A stretch of 16,001 bases of DNA from Alphaproteobacteria bacterium (GCA_011524805.1 WTJO01000208.1:1-16001); one strand, 5' to 3'; counted from the stretch's first letter, positions 8,312 through 15,941 are shown. Notes: generated by a model from the sequence alone, not told the origin. Program-made: numbers and translations.

Positions 8312-9400
8312 TCATCTCAGCTTCAGTGTGGACAGGCTGATCAGCGCGAGAATAACCGAAATTATCCAGAATCTGATAACAATGGTGCTTTCAGCCCAGC
8401 CCTTCTTTTCAAAATGATGATGTAGCGGTGCCATCAGGAAAATCCGCTTGCCGGTTAGCTTGAACGAGGCAACCTGCAAGACCACGGATACGGTCTCAAG
8501 CACAAATAGCCCACCCGCTATTGCCAGAACCAGTTCATGTCTGGTGGCTACTGCGACAGCGCCCAGTGCACCGCCTAGCGCTAGCGAGCCTGTATCGCCC
8601 ATAAAGACTTTGGCAGGAGGCGCATTATACCATAAAAAGCCCAGCCCCGCGCCGATTAGCGCACCTAGCAGGGTGGCCAGATCACCTGCGCCTGATACAT
8701 GGTGAATTTGCAGATAATTGGCAAAATTAATATTGCCTGACAGATAGGCAATGAGCCCGAAACAGGCCGCTACAATCATCACCGGCACAATCGCCAGCCC
8801 GTCCAGCCCGTCTGTCAGATTAACAGCATTTGATGCGCCAACAATCACAAATACAGCGAAAGGAATATACAGCACGCCCAGATAGACCAGCGTATCTTTG
8901 AAGAATGGCACAGCTAGCCCATATCTGAGCGGTTCAGGCGATAGCTGGATAAAAATCAGGGTTGTAATCAGCGCAGCCGCTGTCTGGAGCAGCAGCTTCT
9001 GTCTTGACGACATGCCATCACTTGAATGTTTTTTCAGCTTAATCCAGTCATCAATCGAGCCGATAATGCCGAAAGACACAGCCACCAGCAACACAGGCCA
9101 TAAATAGGGCGTAGATAATGGCACCCACAATAATGTAGCACTGACAAAACAACCCAGTATCAACAGCCCTCCCATGGTTGGCGTGCCTATTTTGGTGACA
9201 AGATGGGATTCAGGTCCGTCCTGTCTGATAGGCTGGCCAGCTTTCTGATGAGATTTTAGCCATAGGATAAATCTGTCACCACATAGCAATGCCACAAACA
9301 GCGCGGTCATCATCGCACCACCTGTTCTGAAGGTGATGTAGTTAAACAGGTTAAATAGCTGGAAATGAGGCGCGAGCGGGCCTAGCAGGTCAGGTAGCAT
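8312..9400 (-). CDS. mraY: Phospho-MurNAc-pentapeptide transferase MraY
   Basis: A polytopic inner-membrane enzyme that moves phospho-MurNAc-pentapeptide from UDP onto undecaprenyl phosphate to give lipid I. The chosen start gives 362 residues, against 360 in E. coli. Motifs include GTPTMGG (72-78), the metal-binding SIDDW (115-119), NAVNLTDGLDGLA (191-203), FMGDTGSLALGG (266-277), and the HHHFEKKGW region (327-335). The frame stays open up to 9490, but the ATG at 9400 has AGGAGG 5 nt upstream, and the extra 30 residues of the longer form would lie inside murF and are not hydrophobic. It overlaps the murF stop by 11 nt, and a 10-nt gap leads to murD. Confidence 0.97.
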   Translation of the reverse strand: MLPDLLGPLAPHFQLFNLFNYITFRTGGAMMTALFVALLCGDRFILWLKSHQKAGQPIRQDGPESHLVTKIGTPTMGGLLILGCFVSATLLWVPLSTPYLWPVLLVAVSFGIIGSIDDWIKLKKHSSDGMSSRQKLLLQTAAALITTLIFIQLSPEPLRYGLAVPFFKDTLVYLGVLYIPFAVFVIVGASNAVNLTDGLDGLAIVPVMIVAACFGLIAYLSGNINFANYLQIHHVSGAGDLATLLGALIGAGLGFLWYNAPPAKVFMGDTGSLALGGALGAVAVATRHELVLAIAGGLFVLETVSVVLQVASFKLTGKRIFLMAPLHHHFEKKGWAESTIVIRFWIISVILALISLSTLKLR

Positions 9401-10850
9401 TGCCGCCTCCTGTGCGTGATTGCTGGCCAGTCTGGCTGGCATCAAAGTGCTGTCGTAATTTTGCGGCAAGCCGGTAGGCACCTGAGCCATGAGAGCCTTT
9501 TATCAGGATCATATTGCCTGCTGTGTGTGCCAGCGCTGAAAATTCTGCTTCATCATCTATCAATGCCGAGATATTCGGGGTGGTGATGCAGGCTGTATCG
9601 GCTGAAAGCTGGCTGGCAAGTGCCGACATCTCATCGCCAATCGCTACAAATAATGCAGGGCGTATATCCTGAATATAGGGAATGAGGCTCTGATGTGCCT
9701 GTGTGCTGGCAGGGCCAAGCTCTAGCATGTCAGAGAGAATAACTGTCTTCTGGCCTGATGCTGACTTGGCAAAATCGGCAAGTGCGGCACGCATTGATTC
9801 AGGCCCTGCATTATAACTGTCATCAATCATTGTCGAGATACCTGACGGCATAGCTAGCTGGTAGCGTTTGCCGCGTCCGGGCAAATCCTGCATATCTGCC
9901 AGATGGCGACAGGCAAGTTCCGGCGGAATACCGGCCGCTTTACATACAGCAAGCGCACATAGGCTGTTCATTGCCCAGTGCGCGGCATGCATGCCTAGCT
10001 GATAGCTATGTGTGCTTCTGCCTGAGGTGTCATTATTACAGGTAATTGTTATGCCAAGCCCGTTATCTGTGGCGGTCAGCTCTGTCATGCAAATATCTGC
10101 GTCAGCCGAAGTGCCAAAGCTGATAATCTGCTGTGCGCCCTTATTACGCGCTACATCTTCAAGAAATGGATAGAACGCATCATCTTTTGGCAGAACGGCA
10201 ATGGCTACGCCGTTCAGATGGTCAAAAATTTCAGATTTTGCGCTGGCAATGCCGTCAATAGTGTCAAAATGGCCAAGATGACTGTCGGCAATGCAGGTAA
10301 TTGCGGCGATATGTGGTCTGGCAATGCCAGACAGCCTGCTGATCTCGCCAGCATGGTTCATCCCCATCTCAAGCACGGCAAAGTCACATTTATCAGGCAT
10401 ATTTGCCAATGTCAGCGGCAGACCAATATGATTATTATAATTGCCTGAACTGGCATGAGTGGTGCCATGACGACCAAGAATATGGGCGATCATCTCTTTG
10501 GTGCCTGTTTTGCCAACAGACCCTGTAATGGCTATTTTCTGCGCGCCTGTGCTATCAGCACAATAGCTGGCAATCTGCTGTAAGGCGTCTAGCGGGGCAG
10601 GGGTCAAGAGCTGGGCGACCTGTCCAGCCTGCACAGCGCCTACAATGGCAGCCTGTCCTGCTGTGCTATCCAGAGAAGATACAAATTTATGACCGTCAAC
10701 ATGCTCGCCAGATAATGCGGTGAACAGACCGCCAGCCGCCAGCGTCCGGTTATCCATGCCGACATGGCTAAACTGTTCAGGCGGGCTATTATGCCATGTG
10801 CCATGGGTAATTTCTGCCAGCATTGCTGCATCTAGGAACGCGGCTGTCAT
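9390..10850 (-). CDS. murF: UDP-MurNAc-tripeptide--D-alanyl-D-alanine ligase MurF
   Basis: The last cytoplasmic Mur ligase: it adds the D-Ala-D-Ala made by Ddl to UDP-MurNAc-tripeptide. The protein has 486 residues; E. coli MurF has about 450, so it is somewhat long. The P-loop ITGSVGKTGTKEM lies at 108-120, SSGNYNNHIGLPLTL at 134-148, EMGMNHAGEI at 161-170, the expected carbamylated Lys in ASAKSEIF (K205), DDSYNAGPESMRAAL at 343-357, and KGSHGSG at 451-457. The usual HLEGF-type motif reads SHLGHF (190-195), with Gly where the family usually has Glu. The C-terminal tail is polar and rich in Gly, Ser and Gln, and partly overlaps the mraY start and its ribosome binding site. It makes an ATGA overlap with murE, and AGGAGG lies 4 nt before its ATG. 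Confidence 0.97.
   Translation of the reverse strand: MTAAFLDAAMLAEITHGTWHNSPPEQFSHVGMDNRTLAAGGLFTALSGEHVDGHKFVSSLDSTAGQAAIVGAVQAGQVAQLLTPAPLDALQQIASYCADSTGAQKIAITGSVGKTGTKEMIAHILGRHGTTHASSGNYNNHIGLPLTLANMPDKCDFAVLEMGMNHAGEISRLSGIARPHIAAITCIADSHLGHFDTIDGIASAKSEIFDHLNGVAIAVLPKDDAFYPFLEDVARNKGAQQIISFGTSADADICMTELTATDNGLGITITCNNDTSGRSTHSYQLGMHAAHWAMNSLCALAVCKAAGIPPELACRHLADMQDLPGRGKRYQLAMPSGISTMIDDSYNAGPESMRAALADFAKSASGQKTVILSDMLELGPASTQAHQSLIPYIQDIRPALFVAIGDEMSALASQLSADTACITTPNISALIDDEAEFSALAHTAGNMILIKGSHGSGAYRLAAKLRQHFDASQTGQQSRTGGGNAT
9406..9411 (-). promoter_or_regulatory. Ribosome binding site that fixes the mraY start
   Basis: A full AGGAGG lies 5 nt before the ATG at 9400. It decides for the 362-residue form of MraY over the 392-residue frame opening at 9490. 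The site is within the murF coding sequence. Confidence 0.85.
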
Positions 10851-12328
10851 GATGCCTCCTGTGCAACAAGTTCAGAGATGGCGGCGCGTGCCTGTGCCCT
10901 GTCATCAAAAGGCAGACTCTCTGTGCCTATTGTCTGTGTCATCTCATGGCCCTTGCCGGCTATCAGCAACGTGTCACCTGCCTGTAGCGCAAAAATGGCC
11001 TGTTTAATCGCATCATCGCGGCTGGCAATATTATCAGCATCAGGGCAGGCAGAGCAGATTGCCTTGCGGATAAGTGCTGGATCTTCGGAACGCGGATTAT
11101 CATCTGTTACAAAAACAGCATCACAGAATCTGGCGGCAATCTCTCCCATCTGGGGGCGTTTCTCGGCATCTCTGTCACCGCCACATCCAAACACAATGCT
11201 TAATTTGCCAGAAGTTTCATCTCTCAGGACGTTAAGTGCCTGACTAAGCGCATCTGGTGTGTGGGCATAATCTACAACAATCCGCGCACCTTTGGGGTGG
11301 CCATGCACAGCTTCCATCCGGCCATGAACAGCTTTTAATGACGGCAATGCACCGATGCTATCTTGCAGAGGCAGGCCGGAGGCATGTGCCGCAACCGCCG
11401 CCATTACAGCGTTAATTGCCTGTGGCTGTCCTGAAAGTGCTATTGCAAGGTGATAGCTTTGACCGCGCGCATCAATGGTAATATCTGCGCCAAATGGCTG
11501 GAGTGTGAAATCCGACATTCTGAAATCGGCAGGGCGATCTTTTGCCACTGTCCACAGCACAATATGGCGGCCAGACAGACGCTTGACCAGCTTTCTGCCA
11601 TAGCTGTCATCAATATTGATAATGGCGGTGCCACCCTCTAGCAATGTGTCATCAAATAATTTTGCCTTGGCATCAAAATAGCTATCCATATCACCATGAA
11701 AATCCAGATGATCATGGGTAAGATTGGTGAATACGGCGACATTCACGCCAAGTCCGGCAAGCCTGTTCTGTGCCAGCCCGTGGCTGGAGGCTTCAAAGGC
11801 CAGATGCGAGATACCTTTTGCTTTCTGTTCGGCAATGGCAGAAAAGAAATATTCGGCCGACTGGGTGGTAAGCTCTTCTTTGGACGGGCTGATATGACCA
11901 TCCAGCCCTGTGATACCAAGCGTGCCCATAGAAGCGGCCGCCCATGCAGATTTGCGCCAAATCTGATGCAGATACTGACAGGTTGAGGTTTTGCCATTTG
12001 TGCCGGTAACGCCCACAACCATATCAGGGCGGGCAGGCCAGAACTGGCTACATATCTGCGCGAAAATTGCTCTGGCATCAGCAGCGACAATCAGCGCTAT
12101 TTGGGCAGTATCAATCTCAAATTCTCGTTCTGCCAGAATGCAGACAGCGCCATTGGCAATCGCCTGTTCGATATAATCATGGCCATCATGAAGACTGCCT
12201 GCAAAGGCGGCAAATAATGCGCCATCTGTGCAGTTTCTGGAATCAGATGTAACAGCCAGAATATCGGGGTCTGGCCCGTTATAGCTAAATTCTGTCTGGA
12301 TATATGATAATAGATTAGAAAGACGCAA
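10847..12328 (-). CDS. murE: UDP-MurNAc-dipeptide--meso-DAP ligase MurE
   Basis: The third Mur ligase: it adds the third peptide residue to UDP-MurNAc-L-Ala-D-Glu. The DDNPR motif at 409-413 is typical of enzymes that use meso-diaminopimelate rather than lysine, so the peptidoglycan is of the Gram-negative DAP type. The protein has 493 residues. The P-loop VTGTNGKTSTCQ lies at 107-118, FEASSHGLAQNRL at 178-190, TNLTHDHLDFHG at 201-212, a probable carbamylated Lys at K221, and VDYAHTPDAL at 352-361. The start codon is TTG at 12328: no ATG or GTG lies nearby in frame, the next Met is residue 103 next to the P-loop, and AGGAG sits 6 nt before the TTG. The start region overlaps the end of ftsI by 14 nt; the stop makes an ATGA overlap with murF. 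Confidence 0.96.
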   Translation of the reverse strand: MRLSNLLSYIQTEFSYNGPDPDILAVTSDSRNCTDGALFAAFAGSLHDGHDYIEQAIANGAVCILAEREFEIDTAQIALIVAADARAIFAQICSQFWPARPDMVVGVTGTNGKTSTCQYLHQIWRKSAWAAASMGTLGITGLDGHISPSKEELTTQSAEYFFSAIAEQKAKGISHLAFEASSHGLAQNRLAGLGVNVAVFTNLTHDHLDFHGDMDSYFDAKAKLFDDTLLEGGTAIINIDDSYGRKLVKRLSGRHIVLWTVAKDRPADFRMSDFTLQPFGADITIDARGQSYHLAIALSGQPQAINAVMAAVAAHASGLPLQDSIGALPSLKAVHGRMEAVHGHPKGARIVVDYAHTPDALSQALNVLRDETSGKLSIVFGCGGDRDAEKRPQMGEIAARFCDAVFVTDDNPRSEDPALIRKAICSACPDADNIASRDDAIKQAIFALQAGDTLLIAGKGHEMTQTIGTESLPFDDRAQARAAISELVAQEAS

Positions 12329-14036
12329 CGATCGCTCCTGTTTTGTAACGAAGCAATTGTGGGATCAGATTTTGTCTGATTTCTGGCGCATCTTTGTCAA
12401 CAGGGAACACATTTAGCATTGGCGCAATATGTTCTATCACCTGCTTTGCTGCCGGTGCTGCGACCCAGCCAGCTGTGGCATATCCATGAGAATGTTTCTG
12501 GCCCTTTGGCTCATCCACCATCACAAATAGCAAATATCGTGGTGATGAGACAGGGAAGCTGGCAACCAGAGAAACACGGTTTGAATTTTTGTTATAGCGT
12601 TTATTTTCTATTTTTTCGGCTGTACCTGTTTTTGCCCCGACAAGATAGCCATCGGCATCAGCAAAATTGGCAGTGCCTTCTTTATGCGTTACCACCAGAC
12701 GCATCATGGTACGGATAGCCCGCACAGTATCTTCGCTAAAAATTCTGCGCCGCTCAAAAATCTCGCCAGCCTCACGTTTCAGGATGGTTGGCTCAATATA
12801 TTCGCCATAGCCTGAAGCGGCGGCAATCGCAGAGGCGGCATGCACTGGCGATACAGATATGCCATGCCCGAATGAGATGGTCATGGTAGATATCCGCCCC
12901 CATTTGTCAGGCACAAGTGGCGAGGAAGTTTCAGGCAACGCCAAATCAGGCCGCTTCAGCAAGCCAAGTTTTTCAAAATAGGATTTTTGTACCTGCGGAC
13001 CATAGCTTTCGGCAATTTTTGCAGAGCCGATATTTGACGAAAATACCAGTATTTCAGACAGGTTCAGCTTACGATAATAGGGATGATAGTCACGGATGCT
13101 GTGCCGTGCCAAGCGAATTGGCTTTGAGACCTCAAACTGGGAATGAATTGAGCTGACATTAGTTTCCAGTGCGATGGCCGTGTTCAGCACCTTGAAGATG
13201 CTGCCCATCTCAAACACGCCTTTGGTCGCGTTGTTAAACAGGGATTCGCTACTTGCAAGCTGATAATGGTTCGGGTTGTAGTCTGGCAAGGATACAGCCG
13301 ATACCAACTCGCCTGTTTCAATATCAAGTAGTAAGCCAGCCCCGCCAATCGCTTCAAATCTCTGTATCTGCGCGGCCAGCTCGCGCCTGATTATCGACTG
13401 GACATTCACATCAATAGACAGGGTAATGTCTTCTCCTGCCGCCAGCCTATCATTAAAACTGCGCTCAATACCGGCAATGCCCTTGCCATCCACATCAATC
13501 TGGCCAAGCAGATGGGCAGCCTCTCTGCCTTGTGGATAGATGCGGGCAACTGAGGATTTGAAATAAATGCCGGGCAGGCCAAGGCGCAGAATTTCTGCAT
13601 GGCGGGCAGGAACCAGCTTGTTTTTCAGTTCAACATAGCGTGAATTTCGGGTAAGCAGGCGCTTTATCTCTCTGGCAGATGTGTCTGGCAGAAAATGCGC
13701 CAGCTTTCTGGCAGTATCATCTGCATCCATAATATGTTTCGGGTCAGCATATAGGGTGATAATTGGGATATTATGGGCAAGCACCTGCCCATTTCTGTCA
13801 TAAATTTCGCCACGCTGGGCAGGCAGGGCAGACTTGCCTGAGAGCTGGCTGTCTTTTTCAATGATAACAGTAAGATATATTGCCTTTGCAGACAGCGCAA
13901 AAAAGCAGAGCGCAATCACGCTAGCGGCAAACCCTAGCCGGTTTAGCGCAGATTTTTTTGACTGCGCAGGCGCAGGTCTGGCCGGCCATAACAGCGTCTT
14001 TAGCTTTGATATGATGCTGTTCTGGCGTGCTATCAT
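12315..14036 (-). CDS. ftsI: Septal transpeptidase FtsI (penicillin-binding protein 3)
   Basis: A class B penicillin-binding protein that cross-links septal peptidoglycan in the periplasm as partner of FtsW. The protein has 573 residues (E. coli 588). A cytoplasmic basic N-terminus is followed by one membrane segment at about 34-58. The class B N-terminal signature PAQRGEIYDRNGQVLA lies at 72-87. The transpeptidase motifs are in order: SxxK as GSIFK (catalytic S279, K282), SxN as SSN (333-335), and KTG as GAKTGTAEK (469-471 for KTG). The start at 14036 makes an ATGA overlap with ftsL. A GAGG lies about 10 nt upstream, so initiation may be helped by coupling. No PASTA repeats are present. MrdA (PBP2) is excluded by the dcw context. 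Confidence 0.97.
   Translation of the reverse strand: MIARQNSIISKLKTLLWPARPAPAQSKKSALNRLGFAASVIALCFFALSAKAIYLTVIIEKDSQLSGKSALPAQRGEIYDRNGQVLAHNIPIITLYADPKHIMDADDTARKLAHFLPDTSAREIKRLLTRNSRYVELKNKLVPARHAEILRLGLPGIYFKSSVARIYPQGREAAHLLGQIDVDGKGIAGIERSFNDRLAAGEDITLSIDVNVQSIIRRELAAQIQRFEAIGGAGLLLDIETGELVSAVSLPDYNPNHYQLASSESLFNNATKGVFEMGSIFKVLNTAIALETNVSSIHSQFEVSKPIRLARHSIRDYHPYYRKLNLSEILVFSSNIGSAKIAESYGPQVQKSYFEKLGLLKRPDLALPETSSPLVPDKWGRISTMTISFGHGISVSPVHAASAIAAASGYGEYIEPTILKREAGEIFERRRIFSEDTVRAIRTMMRLVVTHKEGTANFADADGYLVGAKTGTAEKIENKRYNKNSNRVSLVASFPVSSPRYLLFVMVDEPKGQKHSHGYATAGWVAAPAAKQVIEHIAPMLNVFPVDKDAPEIRQNLIPQLLRYKTGAIVASF
12335..12339 (-). promoter_or_regulatory. Ribosome binding site supporting the TTG start of murE
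   Basis: AGGAG lies 6 nt (CGATCG) before the TTG at 12328. With no in-frame ATG or GTG close by, this site is the main support for choosing the TTG. It lies within the last codons of ftsI. Confidence 0.75.
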
Positions 14037-14338
14037 CTGTTGTCTGCCTCAGCATTATCTGGCGCGCGCCGCAGCGGGATTTTGTCAATTGACACAATCC
14101 GTTCCTGTGGAATAGGCGACATGGATAGTAAATTTTGTGACAGATCAAGTAGCCGTTCAGGGCGAGTAAGATAGCCCCATTCTGCGCGCAAGATAGCAGC
14201 TTCATCCTGTTGTGATTTCACAGCCTGTTTTAATCTGACCAGCTCGTCATGGCGGCTATCAACATCTGTTTTGATGACATATAGGCTCATTGCGCAGAAC
14301 AGAAGGGTGCCAAGCGGAAGTAAAAAACTCAATTTCAT
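14033..14338 (-). CDS. ftsL: Cell division protein FtsL (alphaproteobacterial type)
   Basis: A small bitopic protein of the FtsQ-FtsL-FtsB group that activates the FtsW-FtsI synthase. It has 101 residues: a very short N-terminus, a membrane segment at about 4-22 (FLLPLGTLLFCAMSLYVI), and a charged, probably coiled-coil stretch at about 25-55. The AEWGYLTRPERLLDLS block at 52-67 is the most telling part, since alphaproteobacterial FtsL proteins share AEWxYLTRPERL. FtsL sequences are poorly conserved overall, so the name depends on this block, the topology, and the position between rsmH and ftsI. A 16-nt gap follows rsmH, with a GAGG about 9 nt before the ATG. The stop overlaps ftsI by 4 nt. 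Confidence 0.92.
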   Translation of the reverse strand: MKLSFLLPLGTLLFCAMSLYVIKTDVDSRHDELVRLKQAVKSQQDEAAILRAEWGYLTRPERLLDLSQNLLSMSPIPQERIVSIDKIPLRRAPDNAEADNR

Positions 14339-14354
14339 CTCGTTACGCCTCGCA

Positions 14355-15314
14355 TTATCCTGCCTGTGCTATAGGCTCAAAGGGCGCATCTGTGCGCCAT
14401 GCCACCCGCAGCTTTGCAGAACGGGCTCTTGGGTTGGTGGCCACTTCCTCTTCTGATGGCAATGTCGGTCTTGCAGAAGAGATCGAAAATAGCGCGGCCG
14501 GCTGATGCTCGGGCTGCGGCATATGTTTGTTCGGATTGGGCGCACGTCCGCTTCTGTGTTTGATGAACTGTTTGACAATTCTGTCTTCAAGAGAATGGAA
14601 ACTCACAACTGCCAGCACGCCACCCGGCTTAAGTGCCAGCTGAGAGGCATGAAGTGCCTGTTCCAGCTGCGCCAGTTCCTGATTGACATAAATTCTGAGC
14701 GCCTGAAATGATCTGGTGGCGCTATCTGCCTGCCCCGGCTTCGGACGCGGCATCACGGAATGGATAATCTGTACCAACTGTGATGTGCGCAAAATAGGCG
14801 TCTCTGCTCTGGCAGCTACAATCGCCTTTGCAATCCGGCGGGAGGCTTTTTCTTCGCCAAATTTCCACAGAATATCGGCAATCTGCGTCTCGGAATAGCG
14901 ATTAACAACTTCAGATGCATCTTCGCCTGTCTTTTCCATCCGCATATCAAGCGGCCCGTCCAGCCTGAAGGAAAAGCCACGTTCTGGCTGGTCTAGCTGA
15001 ACCGAACAGACGCCAAGGTCGAATACAATGCCGTCAACCTGATTATCCAGATTAAAGATGGTGCCAAGTTCGGCAAAGGCTGACTGGATAAGCTGTAACC
15101 TGCCATCATATCTGGCGGCCATAGGCGTGCCGCGTTCAATCGCATCAGGGTCTCGGTCAAATGCAGAGACAGTGCATTTGGCACGCGCTAGAAGCGCTTC
15201 GCTATAGCCGCCATTTCCAAATGTGGCGTCAACAAAATGCTGGCCATCCTGTGGGGCAAGTGACTCAACAACCTCTTGCAACATCACCGGGATGTGCAGG
15301 TCGGATGTGTCCAT
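14355..15314 (-). CDS. rsmH: 16S rRNA m4C1402 methyltransferase RsmH (MraW)
   Basis: An S-adenosylmethionine-dependent enzyme that N4-methylates C1402 in the decoding centre of 16S rRNA. It acts on ribosomes, not on the wall, yet is a regular second gene of dcw clusters. The protein has 319 residues, the usual length. HIPVML lies at 7-12, the SAM-binding VDATFGNGGYS at 28-38, FDRD at 52-55, DLGVCSVQLD at 99-108, GFSFRLDGPLDMRM at 113-126, RSFQALRIYVN at 201-211, SFHSLEDRIVK at 238-248 and NPRARSAKLR at 294-303. The DLGVSS motif carries Cys at 103 in place of Ser. The start shares one base with the mraZ stop (TGATG), with AGGAGG close upstream. Confidence 0.97.
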   Translation of the reverse strand: MDTSDLHIPVMLQEVVESLAPQDGQHFVDATFGNGGYSEALLARAKCTVSAFDRDPDAIERGTPMAARYDGRLQLIQSAFAELGTIFNLDNQVDGIVFDLGVCSVQLDQPERGFSFRLDGPLDMRMEKTGEDASEVVNRYSETQIADILWKFGEEKASRRIAKAIVAARAETPILRTSQLVQIIHSVMPRPKPGQADSATRSFQALRIYVNQELAQLEQALHASQLALKPGGVLAVVSFHSLEDRIVKQFIKHRSGRAPNPNKHMPQPEHQPAALFSISSARPTLPSEEEVATNPRARSAKLRVAWRTDAPFEPIAQAG

Positions 15315-15775
15315 CAGCCCCCCTCCTTTGATGCCGCTTTCAAATCAATTCGGGGCATGCCGTTCTGGCTTACCCGTGTCTTAATGGCGTTATTATGTTC
15401 GTGATAACGTGCAGGCTTCCAGATTTCAAAGCCCTTGCCTCGTCCGGCAAATAGCGCTTCATCGGACAGGCCGGCACAGGCTATCAGCTCATCTGTCAGC
15501 ATAATTCGCCCGTCAGAATCAATCCGCATTTCACGGGCACTTGCCATCATCGCAAAATAGGCTTCTGCATCTTCTGATGTCTGGTCTAGCTGGTCTGCCG
15601 CTTCGGCATATTGCGCCATCCGGTTTGTGTCACACCCTTCGATAAAGGGTTTCAGCATATTCGGATATAGCACCAGCCCGCCATTACTGCGCGCAAGCGT
15701 ATTGCGAAAGGATGCCGGTATCGACACCCGCCCCTTTGCATCAATCTTATTTTCAAATGTGGATAAAAATAACAT
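15314..15775 (-). CDS. mraZ: Transcriptional regulator MraZ
   Basis: MraZ is an AbrB-like swapped-hairpin DNA-binding protein that forms ring-shaped oligomers and, in E. coli, represses its own dcw operon. The protein has 153 residues, the normal length, and two SpoVT/AbrB-type repeats, each with the DxxxR signature: DAKGR at 12-16 and DSDGR at 86-90. The ATG at 15775 is the only upstream option, because an in-frame TGA lies two codons before it. No strong Shine-Dalgarno is seen; the codon is preceded by a cluster of overlapping ATGs in another frame. It is the first gene of the operon. A tandem TGG-box array upstream fits autoregulation. The stop overlaps rsmH by one base. Confidence 0.96.
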   Translation of the reverse strand: MLFLSTFENKIDAKGRVSIPASFRNTLARSNGGLVLYPNMLKPFIEGCDTNRMAQYAEAADQLDQTSEDAEAYFAMMASAREMRIDSDGRIMLTDELIACAGLSDEALFAGRGKGFEIWKPARYHEHNNAIKTRVSQNGMPRIDLKAASKEGG

Positions 15776-15813
15776 CCATCATCACCATTTAAAAATATTA
15801 TTCCTACGCGCTA

Positions 15814-15833
15814 CCCGTCACTTTCATGACAGG
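15814..15833 (-). other. Leader hairpin with GAAA tetraloop
   Basis: Read on the minus strand, CCTGTCAT and GTGACGGG flank a GAAA loop. They can pair over eight positions, two of them G-U pairs, and GAAA is a stable GNRA tetraloop. The hairpin lies in the likely mraZ leader, about 40-60 nt before the start codon. No U-run follows, so it does not look like an intrinsic terminator. Its function is unknown; it could affect message stability or be chance. Confidence 0.4.
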
Positions 15834-15880
15834 CGGTTAACCCCTGTTTTTCCCTTAAAATCAGACAGATAGCTTTTTTC

Positions 15881-15930
15881 TGGTCTGACATGGGATTTTA
15901 TGGATTTTTATGGGATAACATGGAAAAATA
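15881..15930 (+). promoter_or_regulatory. Probable MraZ operator: five tandem 10-bp TGG units
   Basis: Five consecutive 10-bp units each begin TGG and end in A, with no slip in spacing. Their first five bases are TGGTC, TGGGA, TGGAT, TGGGA and TGGAA, so the last four form the clearest array (15891-15930). E. coli MraZ is known to bind TGGGN repeats separated by 5 nt upstream of mraZ, which is exactly this 10-bp period. The TGG strand here is the plus strand, opposite to transcription of mraZ. The array ends 106 nt before the mraZ start codon. The site is seen directly; that MraZ binds it is inferred from the E. coli case and from position. Confidence 0.75.
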
Positions 15931-15941
15931 TATGAAGTCAA
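15913..15941 (-). promoter_or_regulatory. Candidate promoter of the dcw operon
   Basis: On the minus strand a good -35-like TTGACT lies at 15941-15936. A -10 match 17 nt further on (TTATCC, 15918-15913) is poor; a better hexamer, TGTTAT (15920-15915), has only a 15-nt spacer. The proposed -10 region lies inside the TGG-box array, so bound MraZ would block RNA polymerase. This would give a leader of roughly 130 nt before mraZ. The -35 is convincing, the -10 is not, so the exact promoter is uncertain. Confidence 0.35.

Noticed and set aside
9401..9490. N-terminal extension of MraY by 30 residues
   Set aside because: It would overlap murF by about 100 nt, and a full AGGAGG sits right before the ATG at 9400, which matches the normal family length.
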